Shown: positions 20,144-30,124 of the stretch, one piece after another
Layout of the letters: each line of letters opens with the position of its first letter
How positions within the stretch are numbered: position 1 is the stretch's first letter
NCBI RefSeq assembly: GCF_963422225.1
Contig: NZ_OY728607.1
Coordinates: 62,001 to 126,000, forward strand
Direction: 5' to 3'
DNA from: Candidatus Trichorickettsia mobilis
GTDB taxonomy: Bacteria; Pseudomonadota; Alphaproteobacteria; Rickettsiales; Rickettsiaceae
Length of the DNA stretch: 64,000 nt
Position numbers and translations under genes: made by a program
Notes under the pieces: generated by a model
The model's input: only the letters and a program-made list of their open reading frames with translations
What the model was told of the DNA's origin: nothing
Databases searched by the model: none

Positions 20144-20408
20144 ATGGCAAAAGTAACTTTTAACGATAGTAAGACTGAACATGGTAGTATAACTATTACG
20201 GGAGCAGCTAACTTGAATCTTAATCCAATTGCTGAACTAGGAGATATTAACCTTGGCGGTGGTAACATAAACTTGCTAGGAGCAGATAACTTAAACTTTT
20301 GATTTCTTTAATCATCATCGTCATGATGATAATGATCCTGAAGGTGGTGCAGGAGCATGTGGAGTGCTAGTTGGTGAAGATGCTTCACAAGGAATTGAGG
20401 TGTATTAA
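20144..20408 (+). pseudogene. Small Asn/Gly- and His-rich protein, frameshifted
   Basis: I do not recognise this. A 52-codon frame (20144-20302) reads MAKVTFNDSKTEHGSITITG and then LNLNP...INLGGGNINLLGADNLNF. Skipping one T in the run at 20297-20300 continues it in frame to TAA 20406-20408 as DFFNHHRHDDNDPEGGAG...GIEVY, about 87 aa in all. The composition (N-L-N repeats, His/Asp patch, one Cys) is unlike random AT-rich DNA, and a strong hairpin follows. Either a recent pseudogene or a small secreted or metal-binding peptide. Confidence 0.45.
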
Positions 20409-20434
20409 ACTGTTATTACTTTCTTTTTATTTTA

Positions 20435-20465
20435 ATCTGAGTTCAAGCAATGCTTGGGCTCAGAT
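20435..20465 (+). terminator. Strong hairpin before hslV
   Basis: A 14-bp stem (ATCTGAGTTCAAGC pairing with GCTTGGGCTCAGAT, including two G-T pairs) around a 3-nt loop. It is not followed by a T tract, so it may end the small upstream gene or be a regulatory structure in the hslVU leader. Confidence 0.45.
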
Positions 20466-20623
20466 ACTTGCTTCAACCAACGCTGCGCTGCTAATCTAAA
20501 CTAATCAAAAGTTATTTTTCTTACATTAACTTCAGCATAAGACTTGCAATTTAGTCGTGAAATGTTTATTTGATTAATATCAAATTATTTTTTATTGAAC
20601 TTAAGTGATATTAATCAAATTTT

Positions 20624-21172
20624 ATGTCAAATAACATAGCATTACATGGCACTACTATATTGTGTTTGCGTAAAGGCAATGAAGTAGTCATTGCTGCTGA
20701 TGGTCAGGTATCATTTGGCAACACTATCTTAAAATCTACTGCCAGAAAATTACGAACATTATCCAATAAAAATATTATTGCCGGTTTTGCCGGTTCTACC
20801 GCTGATGCGTTGACGTTATTTGAACGACTGGAGGCAAAGCTTGAGAAACATTCTGGGCAACTGGTTAGAAGTGCGGTAGAGTTGGCAAAAGATTGGCGTA
20901 CTGACAAATATTTAAGACGCTTGGAAGCAATGCTTATTGTTGCCGACAAGCATAATATCTTGATATTAACTGGTAATGGTGATGTAGTTGAGCCGGAAGA
21001 TCATATAGCTGCAATTGGTTCTGGTGGATTATACGCTTTGGCGGCAGCTAAAGCTTTAATGACCATAGAGAATAATCTCACTGCAGAAGAAATTGCCTTA
21101 AAATCTATGCATATTGCCGCTGATATTTGTGTGTTTTCTAATCATAATATTATTTTAGAGAAAGTAGTATGA
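20624..21172 (+). CDS. hslV: ATP-dependent protease peptidase subunit HslV
   Basis: Threonine peptidase that forms the dodecameric core of the HslUV protease. In the 182-aa product the propeptide MSNNIALHG is removed to expose the catalytic Thr10 (TTILCLRKG). The conserved [18 protein letters not shown] block and the Lys of the active site (STARKLR) are present. Its stop overlaps the hslU start (ATGA at 21169-21172), which indicates translational coupling. Confidence 0.97.
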   Translation: MSNNIALHGTTILCLRKGNEVVIAADGQVSFGNTILKSTARKLRTLSNKNIIAGFAGSTADALTLFERLEAKLEKHSGQLVRSAVELAKDWRTDKYLRRLEAMLIVADKHNILILTGNGDVVEPEDHIAAIGSGGLYALAAAKALMTIENNLTAEEIALKSMHIAADICVFSNHNIILEKVV

Positions 21173-22509
21173 GTAAAATTTCCAAGAAAAATATCATGGG
21201 GCTAACGCCAGCCCAGATTGTTGCTGAGCTGGATCGATTTATCGTTGGTCAGTTTGATGCTAAAAAAGCTGTGGCAATTGCCTTAAGAAACCGTTATCGC
21301 CGTCGGTACGTAGACATCGCAATGCGTCAAGAGATTGTACCAAAAAATATTTTAATGATTGGTCCAACAGGGGTAGGTAAAACTGAAATAGCTAGAAGAC
21401 TTGCTAAGTTGGCCGGAGCACCGTTCATCAAAGTAGAAGCAACAAAATTCACTGAAGTGGGTTATGTTGGTCGGGATGTGGAGTCAATTATTCGTGATTT
21501 GGTTGAGGTGGCTGTAACTACTCAAAAAATTAATGCCAAAAAAGAAGTAATAGCTAAGGCTGAAGCTAAAGCAGTTGAAAGAATCCTTGATGCAGTAGTA
21601 GGGAAGTCAGCTACTGAAGAAACCCGTGATAAATTTCGTAGCAAAATTTTAAATAATGAATTGGATAATACCGAAATAGAAATCAATGTTGCGGATACTG
21701 CGCCAATCGGTGGTGGTAGCTTTGAAATCCCAGGAATGCCTGGAGCAGCCATGGGAGTTTTAAATATTGGTGATATGCTTGGTAAAGCTTTTGGTGGTAG
21801 TAGTAAAACCAAACTACGAAAAATGACTGTTAAAGAAGCCATTGAGGTGATCATCTCAGAAGAATCTGATAAATTAATTGATCAGGATAAAATTACTGCT
21901 GCAGCTTTAAGTCTGGTTGAAAATGACGGTATAGTATTTCTTGATGAAATCGATAAGATTAGTTCGCGTAATGAAGCAAAAGGCGGAGAGATCAGTCGTG
22001 AAGGGGTGCAAAGAGATTTATTGCCATTAATTGAGGGTACTAATGTTAGTACCAAATACGGGACGATAGCAACTGATCATATATTATTTATTGCTTCTGG
22101 CGCTTTTCATTTATCAAAACCATCTGATCTATTGCCTGAGTTACAAGGGCGGTTGCCAATCAGGGTAGAATTAAACCCTTTAACTAAAGACGATTTGGTT
22201 AAAATTCTTACTGAGCCTGAAGCTAGTCTAATTAAACAATACATGGCTTTAATGGGCACTGAGGGAGTTAAATTAAAATTTACTGATGCAGCAATAATTA
22301 AAATAGCTGATTATGCTACAAGTTTTAATGCTGAAGTTGAAGATATCGGCGCTAGAAGATTACATACTATTTTAGAGAAGTTGTTGGAAGATATTAGCTA
22401 TAACGCTAGTGAGCTCGAGGATAAGAACATCGTTATTGATGATAATTTTATTGACAAACAATTATCGAACTGGGTTAAGAATATTGATTTGGCACGTTTC
22501 ATTTTGTAA
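21169..22509 (+). CDS. hslU: HslU, ATPase subunit of HslUV protease
   Basis: AAA+ ring that unfolds substrates and feeds them to HslV. The 446 aa include Walker A GPTGVGKT (65-72), Walker B FLDEIDKI, the intermediate I-domain (about 110-230) and the C-terminal tail ending ARFIL, which inserts into HslV to activate it. Slightly longer than E. coli HslU. Coupled to hslV and followed closely by comM. Confidence 0.97.
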   Translation: MSKISKKNIMGLTPAQIVAELDRFIVGQFDAKKAVAIALRNRYRRRYVDIAMRQEIVPKNILMIGPTGVGKTEIARRLAKLAGAPFIKVEATKFTEVGYVGRDVESIIRDLVEVAVTTQKINAKKEVIAKAEAKAVERILDAVVGKSATEETRDKFRSKILNNELDNTEIEINVADTAPIGGGSFEIPGMPGAAMGVLNIGDMLGKAFGGSSKTKLRKMTVKEAIEVIISEESDKLIDQDKITAAALSLVENDGIVFLDEIDKISSRNEAKGGEISREGVQRDLLPLIEGTNVSTKYGTIATDHILFIASGAFHLSKPSDLLPELQGRLPIRVELNPLTKDDLVKILTEPEASLIKQYMALMGTEGVKLKFTDAAIIKIADYATSFNAEVEDIGARRLHTILEKLLEDISYNASELEDKNIVIDDNFIDKQLSNWVKNIDLARFIL

Positions 22510-22517
22510 TATATTTA

Positions 22518-24044
22518 ATGATAGTTCATGTAGCAAGCCTAACCTTTAACGGTATCGAGATTATAGACGTAGACGTAGACGTACAAGTACAAATTGCGCC
22601 CGGAATTCCCAATTTTATTATCGTCGGCCTTGCGGATAAAACAATTGCAGAGTCACGTGAACGGGTGAAAGCAGCTTTATCTTCTATTGGTCTTGCCCTT
22701 CCAGCAAAAAAGATTTTAGTTAATTTAGCACCAGCAGATCTAGTTAAAGAAGGTAGTCATTTTGATCTGGCAATTGCCTGTGCAATTCTTAGCTCTATGA
22801 AAATATTGCCCGCAGAAGAGATCATGGAATATTTGATTTTAGGTGAAGTGTCGCTGGATGGCACTATATTGCAAGTTAATGGCGTGCTACCAGCTGCTAT
22901 TGGTGCTTCCATGAGAGACAAAGGTTTGATCTGCTCTAAATATAATGGTATTGAAGCGGCTTGGTCTGGTAATGAAAAAATTCTGGCACCAGAGAATTTG
23001 CTGGAGTTAATTAATCATTTTAAAGGTTCGCAAATATTGGTATCACCTAAAACAGAATTTGATGATACGCCAATAAATTATTTGGATCTTAAAGACATCA
23101 AAGGACAGAAAATTGCCAAGAGAGCGCTTGAAATTGCGGCGACTGGTGGTCATAATATGTTGATGTTTGGACCTCCTGGAACCGGTAAATCGATGTTGGC
23201 GCAACGTTTGCCTAGTATTTTACCAAATATGAGTGCTAAAGAAATTTTGGAGTGCAGTACTATTGCCAGTATTGCAGGTCTCATTCAAGGTGGTAAACTA
23301 ACAAGAACTCGTCCATTTCGTGCTCCACATCATTCCTGTTCTATGGCTGCAATGGTTGGCGGTGGTATTGGCAAGAAAGTGCGTCCTGGTGAAATTTCAT
23401 TAGCTCATAATGGTGTATTATTTTTAGATGAATTACCTGAATTTCCTTCTCACGTCATTGAATCTTTGCGGCAGCCGATTGAAACTGGCGAAGTATTAAT
23501 TTCCAGAGCCAATGCTCATATAAAATATCCAGCTAACTTCCAATTAATTGCAGCAATGAACCCCTGCAAATGTGGGTATATTGGTGATAGCCATAAAGAA
23601 TGTGCAAAAGCACCAAAATGTGCTAATGATTATCAGATGAGGATTTCCGGGCCGATTATGGATAGATTTGATCTACATATTGAAGTCGCGGCAAGTAATA
23701 TTTATCATTATGAGAATCTGGAAAATGATCAGGAAGAAAGTTCGAGCATTATTGCCAATCGGGTTCTTGTTGCCAGAAATATTCAGTTACAAAGATATGA
23801 TGGTTATAATATTCAAACTAATAATAATTTGGATGGGCAGTTACTAATTGATTATGCCTTGCCGGTTGATGATGGTTTAGAATTGTTAAAACAGGCAACT
23901 ATAAAATTTCGACTGTCGATGCGAGCACATAATCGTGTACTTAGAGTAGCTAGAACCATTGCTGATCTTGAAGGTGCAAATAGAGTGCATAAACCTCACA
24001 TTGCTGAAGCCCTATGTTATAAAACATTGACTCTAAAGTGTTAG
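22518..24044 (+). CDS. comM: Mg-chelatase-like AAA+ ATPase ComM (YifB)
   Basis: ComM is a hexameric helicase that promotes branch migration when incoming DNA recombines. The 508-aa protein shows an N-terminal Lon-protease-like fold (GLADKTIAESRERVKAAL), Walker A GPPGTGKS near 219, Walker B LFLDELPEF, the cysteine zinc-binding cluster (CKCGYIGDSHKECAKAPKC) and the Mg-chelatase C-terminal domain. Eight bp after hslU and 1 bp before the sulfatase gene, so one operon. Confidence 0.93.
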   Translation: MIVHVASLTFNGIEIIDVDVDVQVQIAPGIPNFIIVGLADKTIAESRERVKAALSSIGLALPAKKILVNLAPADLVKEGSHFDLAIACAILSSMKILPAEEIMEYLILGEVSLDGTILQVNGVLPAAIGASMRDKGLICSKYNGIEAAWSGNEKILAPENLLELINHFKGSQILVSPKTEFDDTPINYLDLKDIKGQKIAKRALEIAATGGHNMLMFGPPGTGKSMLAQRLPSILPNMSAKEILECSTIASIAGLIQGGKLTRTRPFRAPHHSCSMAAMVGGGIGKKVRPGEISLAHNGVLFLDELPEFPSHVIESLRQPIETGEVLISRANAHIKYPANFQLIAAMNPCKCGYIGDSHKECAKAPKCANDYQMRISGPIMDRFDLHIEVAASNIYHYENLENDQEESSSIIANRVLVARNIQLQRYDGYNIQTNNNLDGQLLIDYALPVDDGLELLKQATIKFRLSMRAHNRVLRVARTIADLEGANRVHKPHIAEALCYKTLTLKC

Positions 24045-24045
24045 T

Positions 24046-25989
24046 ATGATCCAGTTAAAATCATTGTTTAAAGGATTATTTAACCTAACTTTAGTTAGAA
24101 CTTACCTGATTATTCAGTTGATGACTAGGATTGTTTTAACTGTTTATGGGTTGTTAAATGATCAAGTTCAACTAATCGAACTGCCAGCAATATTTTTTAT
24201 TGGTTTAGTCAATGATCTAATTCCTCTTTGTTACTTTTTGCCACCATTTTTGGTACTATCTGTTTTATTTTATAAATCATCAACTCGCAGCCGTTATTTA
24301 TTTTCTATCACCACTTATTTTTTTGCAATCATTATCCTGCTGCTTAACGCTATTGCTGAGATCATTTTTTGGGATGAGTTTGGCACACGATTCAATTTTA
24401 TTGCGGTTGATTACTTAATTTATACTCATGAGATTATCGGTACGATCAGAGAATCTTTGCCTCTACCGTTAATTATCGGTGGTCTTCTGGTTGTAACATT
24501 TGTTATTGTTTTTATTACACGACGTTATATATCACAGCAAATCACAAATTTTCAAATTAGTCAGCATTTAATTTACGCAGGAAGTCTACTATTTCTTAGT
24601 ATTATTACTTTTAACTTTTATGATAGTCTAAAGCTTAGTTTGAGCAGTAATAGATACGCAATAGAGCTTGCTCGCAATGGTTATTACGAACTTTTTTCGG
24701 CATTTCGTAATAATAGTTTGGACTATAATAAATTTTATACAATCATTGATGATAATACTGCATTAAATATTGTGCGGGTGAGAATTGGGCAAGATAGTCA
24801 TGAATTTTTAAATACTCATAATATTGATCGGTATAGTAATAGTGCTGACCATAATGATGGAGCTTCAGTATTTAAAAACTATAATTCGGCAAAGCAGCAG
24901 AAATATAATGTAATTCTCATTACCGTTGAAAGTCTAAGCGCTGAATTTATGACTGAATTTGGCAATAAGAATAATATTACACCATATTTGGATAGACTAG
25001 CAAAAGCTGGGCTATTTTTTACTAAAATATATGCTACTGGTACCAGAACGGTAAGGGGTTTAGAAGCTATTACTTTATCAACACCACCAACTCCAGGATC
25101 ATCGATTATTCGTCGGCCTAATAACCAACATTTATTTAATATTAGTAGTGTATTTAAAGAACAGGGTTATGCGATAGATTTTGTCTTTGGTGGCTACAGC
25201 TATTTTGATAATTTAGAAAATTATTTTGCTGGTAATAATTATAAAATCACTGACCGCAGTAATTTAAGAGCTGAGGAGATAAGTTTTTCTAATGTTTGGG
25301 GAGTAGCTGATGAAGATATTTTATCTAAAGCACTCGAGGTTGCTGATCAGAATTATAAATTAAACCAACCTTTCTTTTCTTTAATTTTAACTACTTCCAA
25401 TCATCGTCCTTATACTTTTCCCGCAGGAAGAATTGATTTACCTTCTGGTGGTGGTCGTAATGCTGCTGTAAAATATACGGATTATGCTATTGGTAAGTTT
25501 ATTGAAGCTGCTAGAATTCATCCATGGTTTGCAAATACCATTTTTGTAATTGTAGCCGATCATTGCGCTGCTAGTGCTGGTAAAACTGATCTACCAGTTG
25601 AGAAATATCATATTCCACTGATAATCTACGCCCCCGAAATACTACAACCAACAGTAATTAATCACCTGGCTAGTCAGATTGATATAGCACCAACTGTGTT
25701 GAGTCTTGCCTTACCTGGATATAGCTATAAAACCAAATTTTTTGGTCAAGATATATTACAAACACCACCAAATCGGGCTTTTATTAGCACATACCAGCTG
25801 CTAGGATTTATGAAAGATGATAATCTGGTGATTCTGGCACCAAATTCTTTACCTAATACTTATCAATTAATAGCTAATGAAAAGCATAAGATAGAAAATC
25901 TGCCAGCATTAGTGCAAGAAGCAATCAGTTTTTATCAGCTAGCTTATAAATTATATATTAATGATGAGATGCAGGAGTTTAAAGAATAA
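24046..25989 (+). CDS. Membrane LtaS-like sulfatase / phosphoglycerol transferase
   Basis: A 647-aa protein with about five N-terminal membrane segments (to residue 190) and a C-terminal sulfatase domain outside the membrane. The domain opens with NVILITVESLSAEF, with a metal-ligand Glu, and has the nucleophile Thr in ATGTRTVRGLEAIT plus the metal site IVADHCA. These match the LtaS/OpgB/EptA group, which moves phosphoglycerol or phosphoethanolamine onto an envelope acceptor. Gram-negative members often modify periplasmic glucans or lipid A; the true substrate is unknown. Last gene of the hslVU-comM run. Confidence 0.8.
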   Translation: MIQLKSLFKGLFNLTLVRTYLIIQLMTRIVLTVYGLLNDQVQLIELPAIFFIGLVNDLIPLCYFLPPFLVLSVLFYKSSTRSRYLFSITTYFFAIIILLLNAIAEIIFWDEFGTRFNFIAVDYLIYTHEIIGTIRESLPLPLIIGGLLVVTFVIVFITRRYISQQITNFQISQHLIYAGSLLFLSIITFNFYDSLKLSLSSNRYAIELARNGYYELFSAFRNNSLDYNKFYTIIDDNTALNIVRVRIGQDSHEFLNTHNIDRYSNSADHNDGASVFKNYNSAKQQKYNVILITVESLSAEFMTEFGNKNNITPYLDRLAKAGLFFTKIYATGTRTVRGLEAITLSTPPTPGSSIIRRPNNQHLFNISSVFKEQGYAIDFVFGGYSYFDNLENYFAGNNYKITDRSNLRAEEISFSNVWGVADEDILSKALEVADQNYKLNQPFFSLILTTSNHRPYTFPAGRIDLPSGGGRNAAVKYTDYAIGKFIEAARIHPWFANTIFVIVADHCAASAGKTDLPVEKYHIPLIIYAPEILQPTVINHLASQIDIAPTVLSLALPGYSYKTKFFGQDILQTPPNRAFISTYQLLGFMKDDNLVILAPNSLPNTYQLIANEKHKIENLPALVQEAISFYQLAYKLYINDEMQEFKE

Positions 25990-26387
25990 AACTAAATAAT
26001 CAAAATAAACAAGCGAAAATTAGAGAACATTCTCCTACAGTGAATTAGCTATAGCTAGAGTAAGCTAGGTGATGACAGTGAAATTTTAAGGTGAGAAAGC
26101 GCAAGCAAGGTGAGTGTTATTCACGAGTTTTTAGCCATAAAATAGCTTACCAAAGCATCTAACAAGAATTGTATCTATAGTTTAAAAAAAATAACATTAC
26201 AACTAATGGATGCAGTACTATCAACATTTACAGCAGCTAGACTCCGCAAGAATTGGATGTGCTAAAAGTACATAATCGGTTACTGCAGTGTAGAATTGAA
26301 GAGAATATAAATTCTACATTTTATCAAATCATAGTTGATCCAGCAGTCTTTAATTGACTATAATCCAATTCAAGTAAAGAGTTGGAT
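25990..26387. other. Spacer without a gene
   Basis: About 400 bp between the sulfatase and flgD, whose 3' ends converge. There is no open frame with support and no clear terminator. It may hold decayed repeat sequence. Confidence 0.5.
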
Positions 26388-28313
26388 TTATGATTTTATT
26401 ACCAAAATTTGTTCTTTTGTAATAGTCTCACCACCTGCTAACTCAAAATATAGTTGTTCATTTTTGACTATTGAGCTTTTTATTAGATCATTAGTAACAC
26501 TACTAATTTTTGTTGGAGTAATTACAGTTGTAATATTATCGACTGTTGTTGTATGAATTTCATAACGATATTTTCCATTTTCAGCAGGCAGTCCATTTAT
26601 TAAACCGTCCCAGGAAAATTTAACGATCTCCATATTTTTCAGTTTAGTATTTTCATCACGAACTTGCAGCTGTGTAAACATATTTCCTGCTCTGAATTCT
26701 GCTGCAATATAAGGCGCAACATAAGGAGCAACAGCTATTTGATGATCTAAGTTTAAGTCTGTATAATGGTTAAATCCTTGAATCAAGAATTTATTTTTAA
26801 TGTAATTATCAACCATATCCTTACTAGCTGCATCTAACTGATCATATCTTGGGATAGGTTCTTGATCATGATAACATAAGTCAGCAACTAGCTTTGGCAC
26901 ATCTGCCACTAATTGTTCACCTTTATATATTTTTAGTCGAGCATCGCCCAAACGTTGACCTTCAGCAGGTTTCTGAATCCTTACTTCTCTAGTAAACTGA
27001 TCACCACTATTATGATTGAAATCACTATTGTCATATTCAACCTGTGTGCCAATATAAGAAGCTGCTAAACCAGTTAAAAATCTTTCTTCTCTTGATTCTC
27101 CAATAGTACCAGTTATGTTGGCCAGCGGATAAGTTGCGCTACCTGCAATAATTTTCTTAGCCTTGACATCTACGCCAGTAACATCAACTAACTTTACCTT
27201 ACCTAACTGTACATTTTGTTGGCTATCTTTGTCTTCCACAAATAATGTACAACTATACTCTCCATCAACAAGCTTATGCTTTCTCGTGTCTAACTCTATA
27301 GTACCGACACCTGCTTGCAAAGGTTTATCATACACAACTGTAGTTACCGGTTTACCATTTTTATCTACAATGTCAATTCGTACATTTCCTTGGTGTTCTA
27401 TCTGAGCCTGATTGTCATAAATAATCTCACCTTTACCTTGCACCACTCTAAAGGTAGATAGATCGATAGTAGCTTGCTTACCAATAAGACCTACACTAGC
27501 ATTCACTGAAATAGCTCCAGCATCTGCTTTTACATTCTTATATTCAGTGATATTATCTGGGTCAACTAACTTACCATTAACAACCAATAGCCGGTTATCG
27601 TCTACTACTCTAATACCATCAACAATACCACTAAGAGAAGAAGTAACATCAATCGGTAGTGTAGCTCTAGTGCCACCCAGGGTAGCTGAAGCTGAAACTT
27701 TTATTTTATATTTGCCTTCAGCAACTTCTTGACCTTTGTCGTCTCTACCATTCCAAACAAATTTATTACTACCATTACTACTATTACCTTTACCGTTAAA
27801 TACCTCTCGACCATCTTCATCAAAAATGCTAATTCTAGCCAACACATTAGTCCCTTGCGGTAAGTCACCATATTTTAATTCATAATCAAAGGTAATATCG
27901 CCCTTTCCACTATAATTTCTGATACTATCATCATAATAAATTTCTTTCCCTAGATACAAATCAATTTGAGACTGCTCATTGCTTTCTACTAACCGCTCCA
28001 TCTGGTTTATTAAAATTCTATTCTGAGCTGTCTCAACAGTCATTTGGCTAAGCTTCATAATAGCATCTTGCTGAGAATTGTTGTTTCCCCCAGAACCATC
28101 CCCAGATAGCATACCAACAATGTTTTGATTCTTTAATGATGCAAGAGTTAGTGCTTGAAAGTCGTCCATTATTTTTTGAAAATGTTTTTCTGCTTCTTCA
28201 AGACTGTTTCTATCATTATTTAACTTATTATATGCATTAGTATAACCTGCTTGAGTCTTACCACCAAAGGTTTTTGCTAATTCTGGTTCATGTCTTGGAT
28301 TTAAAACTTTCAT
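26388..28313 (-). CDS. flgD: Flagellar hook capping protein FlgD, enlarged
   Basis: FlgD caps the growing hook so that FlgE subunits assemble. The N-terminal export/assembly region has the family element LASLKNQN (residues about 57-64; usually QLKNQDP). A FlgD Ig-like domain follows, with the NKFVWNGRDDKGQEVAEGKYKIKV pattern (about 184-210), and a second similar hairpin, FSWDGLINGLPAENGKYRYEI, lies near the C-terminus. At 641 aa it is two to three times the usual length, the extra being about 300 residues of beta-rich sequence between the two. It follows fliK by 9 nt. No other flagellar structural genes are in the window. Confidence 0.85.
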   Translation of the reverse strand: MKVLNPRHEPELAKTFGGKTQAGYTNAYNKLNNDRNSLEEAEKHFQKIMDDFQALTLASLKNQNIVGMLSGDGSGGNNNSQQDAIMKLSQMTVETAQNRILINQMERLVESNEQSQIDLYLGKEIYYDDSIRNYSGKGDITFDYELKYGDLPQGTNVLARISIFDEDGREVFNGKGNSSNGSNKFVWNGRDDKGQEVAEGKYKIKVSASATLGGTRATLPIDVTSSLSGIVDGIRVVDDNRLLVVNGKLVDPDNITEYKNVKADAGAISVNASVGLIGKQATIDLSTFRVVQGKGEIIYDNQAQIEHQGNVRIDIVDKNGKPVTTVVYDKPLQAGVGTIELDTRKHKLVDGEYSCTLFVEDKDSQQNVQLGKVKLVDVTGVDVKAKKIIAGSATYPLANITGTIGESREERFLTGLAASYIGTQVEYDNSDFNHNSGDQFTREVRIQKPAEGQRLGDARLKIYKGEQLVADVPKLVADLCYHDQEPIPRYDQLDAASKDMVDNYIKNKFLIQGFNHYTDLNLDHQIAVAPYVAPYIAAEFRAGNMFTQLQVRDENTKLKNMEIVKFSWDGLINGLPAENGKYRYEIHTTTVDNITTVITPTKISSVTNDLIKSSIVKNEQLYFELAGGETITKEQILVIKS

Positions 28314-28322
28314 TAATTTACC

Positions 28323-29804
28323 TCAAACTTCAATATCAACACCACCTGCTCTAAGGAGGCTAGCGCCATATCTATTCTTTTTACTATTATCACTAGCTGT
28401 ATCTTCTTGTAGCATCAAAGGCGTTGATAATATATCTTTCTTATTTTGTTCAGCTTGATGGCTGCTATTACCACTATTATCACCTTTAAAATCAAAACTC
28501 AAAGAAGTCTCCCTATCTATATTCACTACTTTACTCAGTTCACGCTCTAAAACAGCAAAATCTTTAGCCAATAACTCACTGGTATTACGATTTTCAGCCA
28601 TAAACCTTATTGAAACCACTTTTTCATCATTAAATTCAATGATTATACCTACATTTCCCAGGTTATTTGGATGCATTTGTAATGTAATTTTACTATAACC
28701 ATTTTTGACTGCAGTTTCAACAGCCATTCTCACCTGATCGTTACGATGTGGAATATTTTCCAATTGCTGACTTGCAATCTCTTTAAATGAGATAACCGGC
28801 TTCTTATCACTGTCCAGTTGAATAACAAACCCCCTAGAGTTGCTATCTATTAACTCTCTATCACCACTTAACTGATCATTTACATCACCTGTTGCTTCTA
28901 TCTCTTGCCTCAGCATTTCAACGGCTGGCACAACTATTTTTGCATGAACCAAAAATTCAGGTTTTGCATCATTCTGACCAAAATTCTTCACATCACCACC
29001 ATCAGACTTAGTGATAATATCAATCTCCACATCTACTTTTTCTTGTTTTTCTTTTCTAATACCCGATAATTGCATTACTTCTACAGATAAAGGATTTTTT
29101 ATTAGATTATCACTCAAATCTAATAGCTCTGAATCTAAATTCAATTTTTGCACAGATGGTAAAGGCAAAAATTGACTTCCTAATACTAATTCTTGAATTA
29201 AATCATCAGTCTTCATACCTTCTTGAGGAAGAATAACATCAATTTCTTTAGCTTGTTTCTCCTTCTCTTCCGGCTTTATTGGTAATTTTATTGGAATATA
29301 GCCATCGACATCTGCATCCGCAACAACCAATTCTTGCATAATATCTACCTCTACTATACTCTCTTCATCTACTTTAATTTTTTGTGGCAATATCTGCTGC
29401 TGTAAATCAATATCTATCTCTGTTGGATTAACTACAAACATCTCTTGTTGAAGATCTACATCAGTAGCTTCTTTTACTACAAGTTGTTCACTTTCTGTGT
29501 TTAAATTAGACAACATAAAACCTTGTATACTATCTTCAACACTATCAGCTTTGCTATTACTTGCAACAAACTCAGGCTCAAGCTCAGCGTTAATATCCTG
29601 AGTTTTTTCGGTTTCTTTACTTTCTTGCGCCTCAGGATTTCGTTCTTTTCTGCTTTCAGCTATTTCTGATTTATTACCAGCTTTTTCTAACATTTCCTTG
29701 AATTTAAATTTATTATCCCGGCTATTCCGGCTAAAGTCAGATTCAACCGCCAATATTTTATTACTGTTATTACTCATAACACTTAAAACCGCTAAATCAG
29801 CCAT
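28323..29804 (-). CDS. fliK: Flagellar hook-length control protein FliK
   Basis: FliK is a secreted ruler that ends hook growth by switching export specificity. The 493-aa protein has a long acidic, low-complexity N-terminal region (about 1-330) and the globular Flg_hook domain near 360-440 (ITLQMHPNNLGNVGIIIEF...VSIRFMAEN), which matches the family's LRLxPxxLGxVEV...F core. I use ATG 29804 (MADLAVLS); TTG 29816 adds four residues. Directly upstream of flgD, a usual pairing. Confidence 0.87.
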   Translation of the reverse strand: MADLAVLSVMSNNSNKILAVESDFSRNSRDNKFKFKEMLEKAGNKSEIAESRKERNPEAQESKETEKTQDINAELEPEFVASNSKADSVEDSIQGFMLSNLNTESEQLVVKEATDVDLQQEMFVVNPTEIDIDLQQQILPQKIKVDEESIVEVDIMQELVVADADVDGYIPIKLPIKPEEKEKQAKEIDVILPQEGMKTDDLIQELVLGSQFLPLPSVQKLNLDSELLDLSDNLIKNPLSVEVMQLSGIRKEKQEKVDVEIDIITKSDGGDVKNFGQNDAKPEFLVHAKIVVPAVEMLRQEIEATGDVNDQLSGDRELIDSNSRGFVIQLDSDKKPVISFKEIASQQLENIPHRNDQVRMAVETAVKNGYSKITLQMHPNNLGNVGIIIEFNDEKVVSIRFMAENRNTSELLAKDFAVLERELSKVVNIDRETSLSFDFKGDNSGNSSHQAEQNKKDILSTPLMLQEDTASDNSKKNRYGASLLRAGGVDIEV

Positions 29805-29816
29805 AACTAAATCCAA

Positions 29817-30124
29817 TCAATGTTTAATATACAATTACGCATAAATCATGCCAAAATTCTAGATAAAAGCAAATAATATTGCTATCACAGATAGAAATTA
29901 AAATATATATGCGTTTTTCAAGAGAGTTTTCAATGAACCATACGTGTCAATGAGGTGCTACCACACATAAACTCGCCATTCTTTTGCCATCAACACTACC
30001 AAATTCTGGTAGCAAGGCTATCAACGCTTTCATCAATTTAGCCATCAATTGCATCAGTCTTTGCATGACTATAATGGACTGAAGCAGCAAAATTAAAATC
30101 AATGCTTACGATTGTGATAGAGGT
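29817..30124. other. Spacer with a remnant of the GAGAGTGTTC palindromic element
   Basis: No gene. At 29932-29957 there is a decayed left end of the mobile palindromic family (GAGAGTTTTCAATGAACCAT), without a recognisable right end. The rest is not identifiable. Confidence 0.5.

Noticed and set aside
26335..26556. 73-aa plus-strand frame
   Set aside because: It runs antisense into flgD and has no family features.
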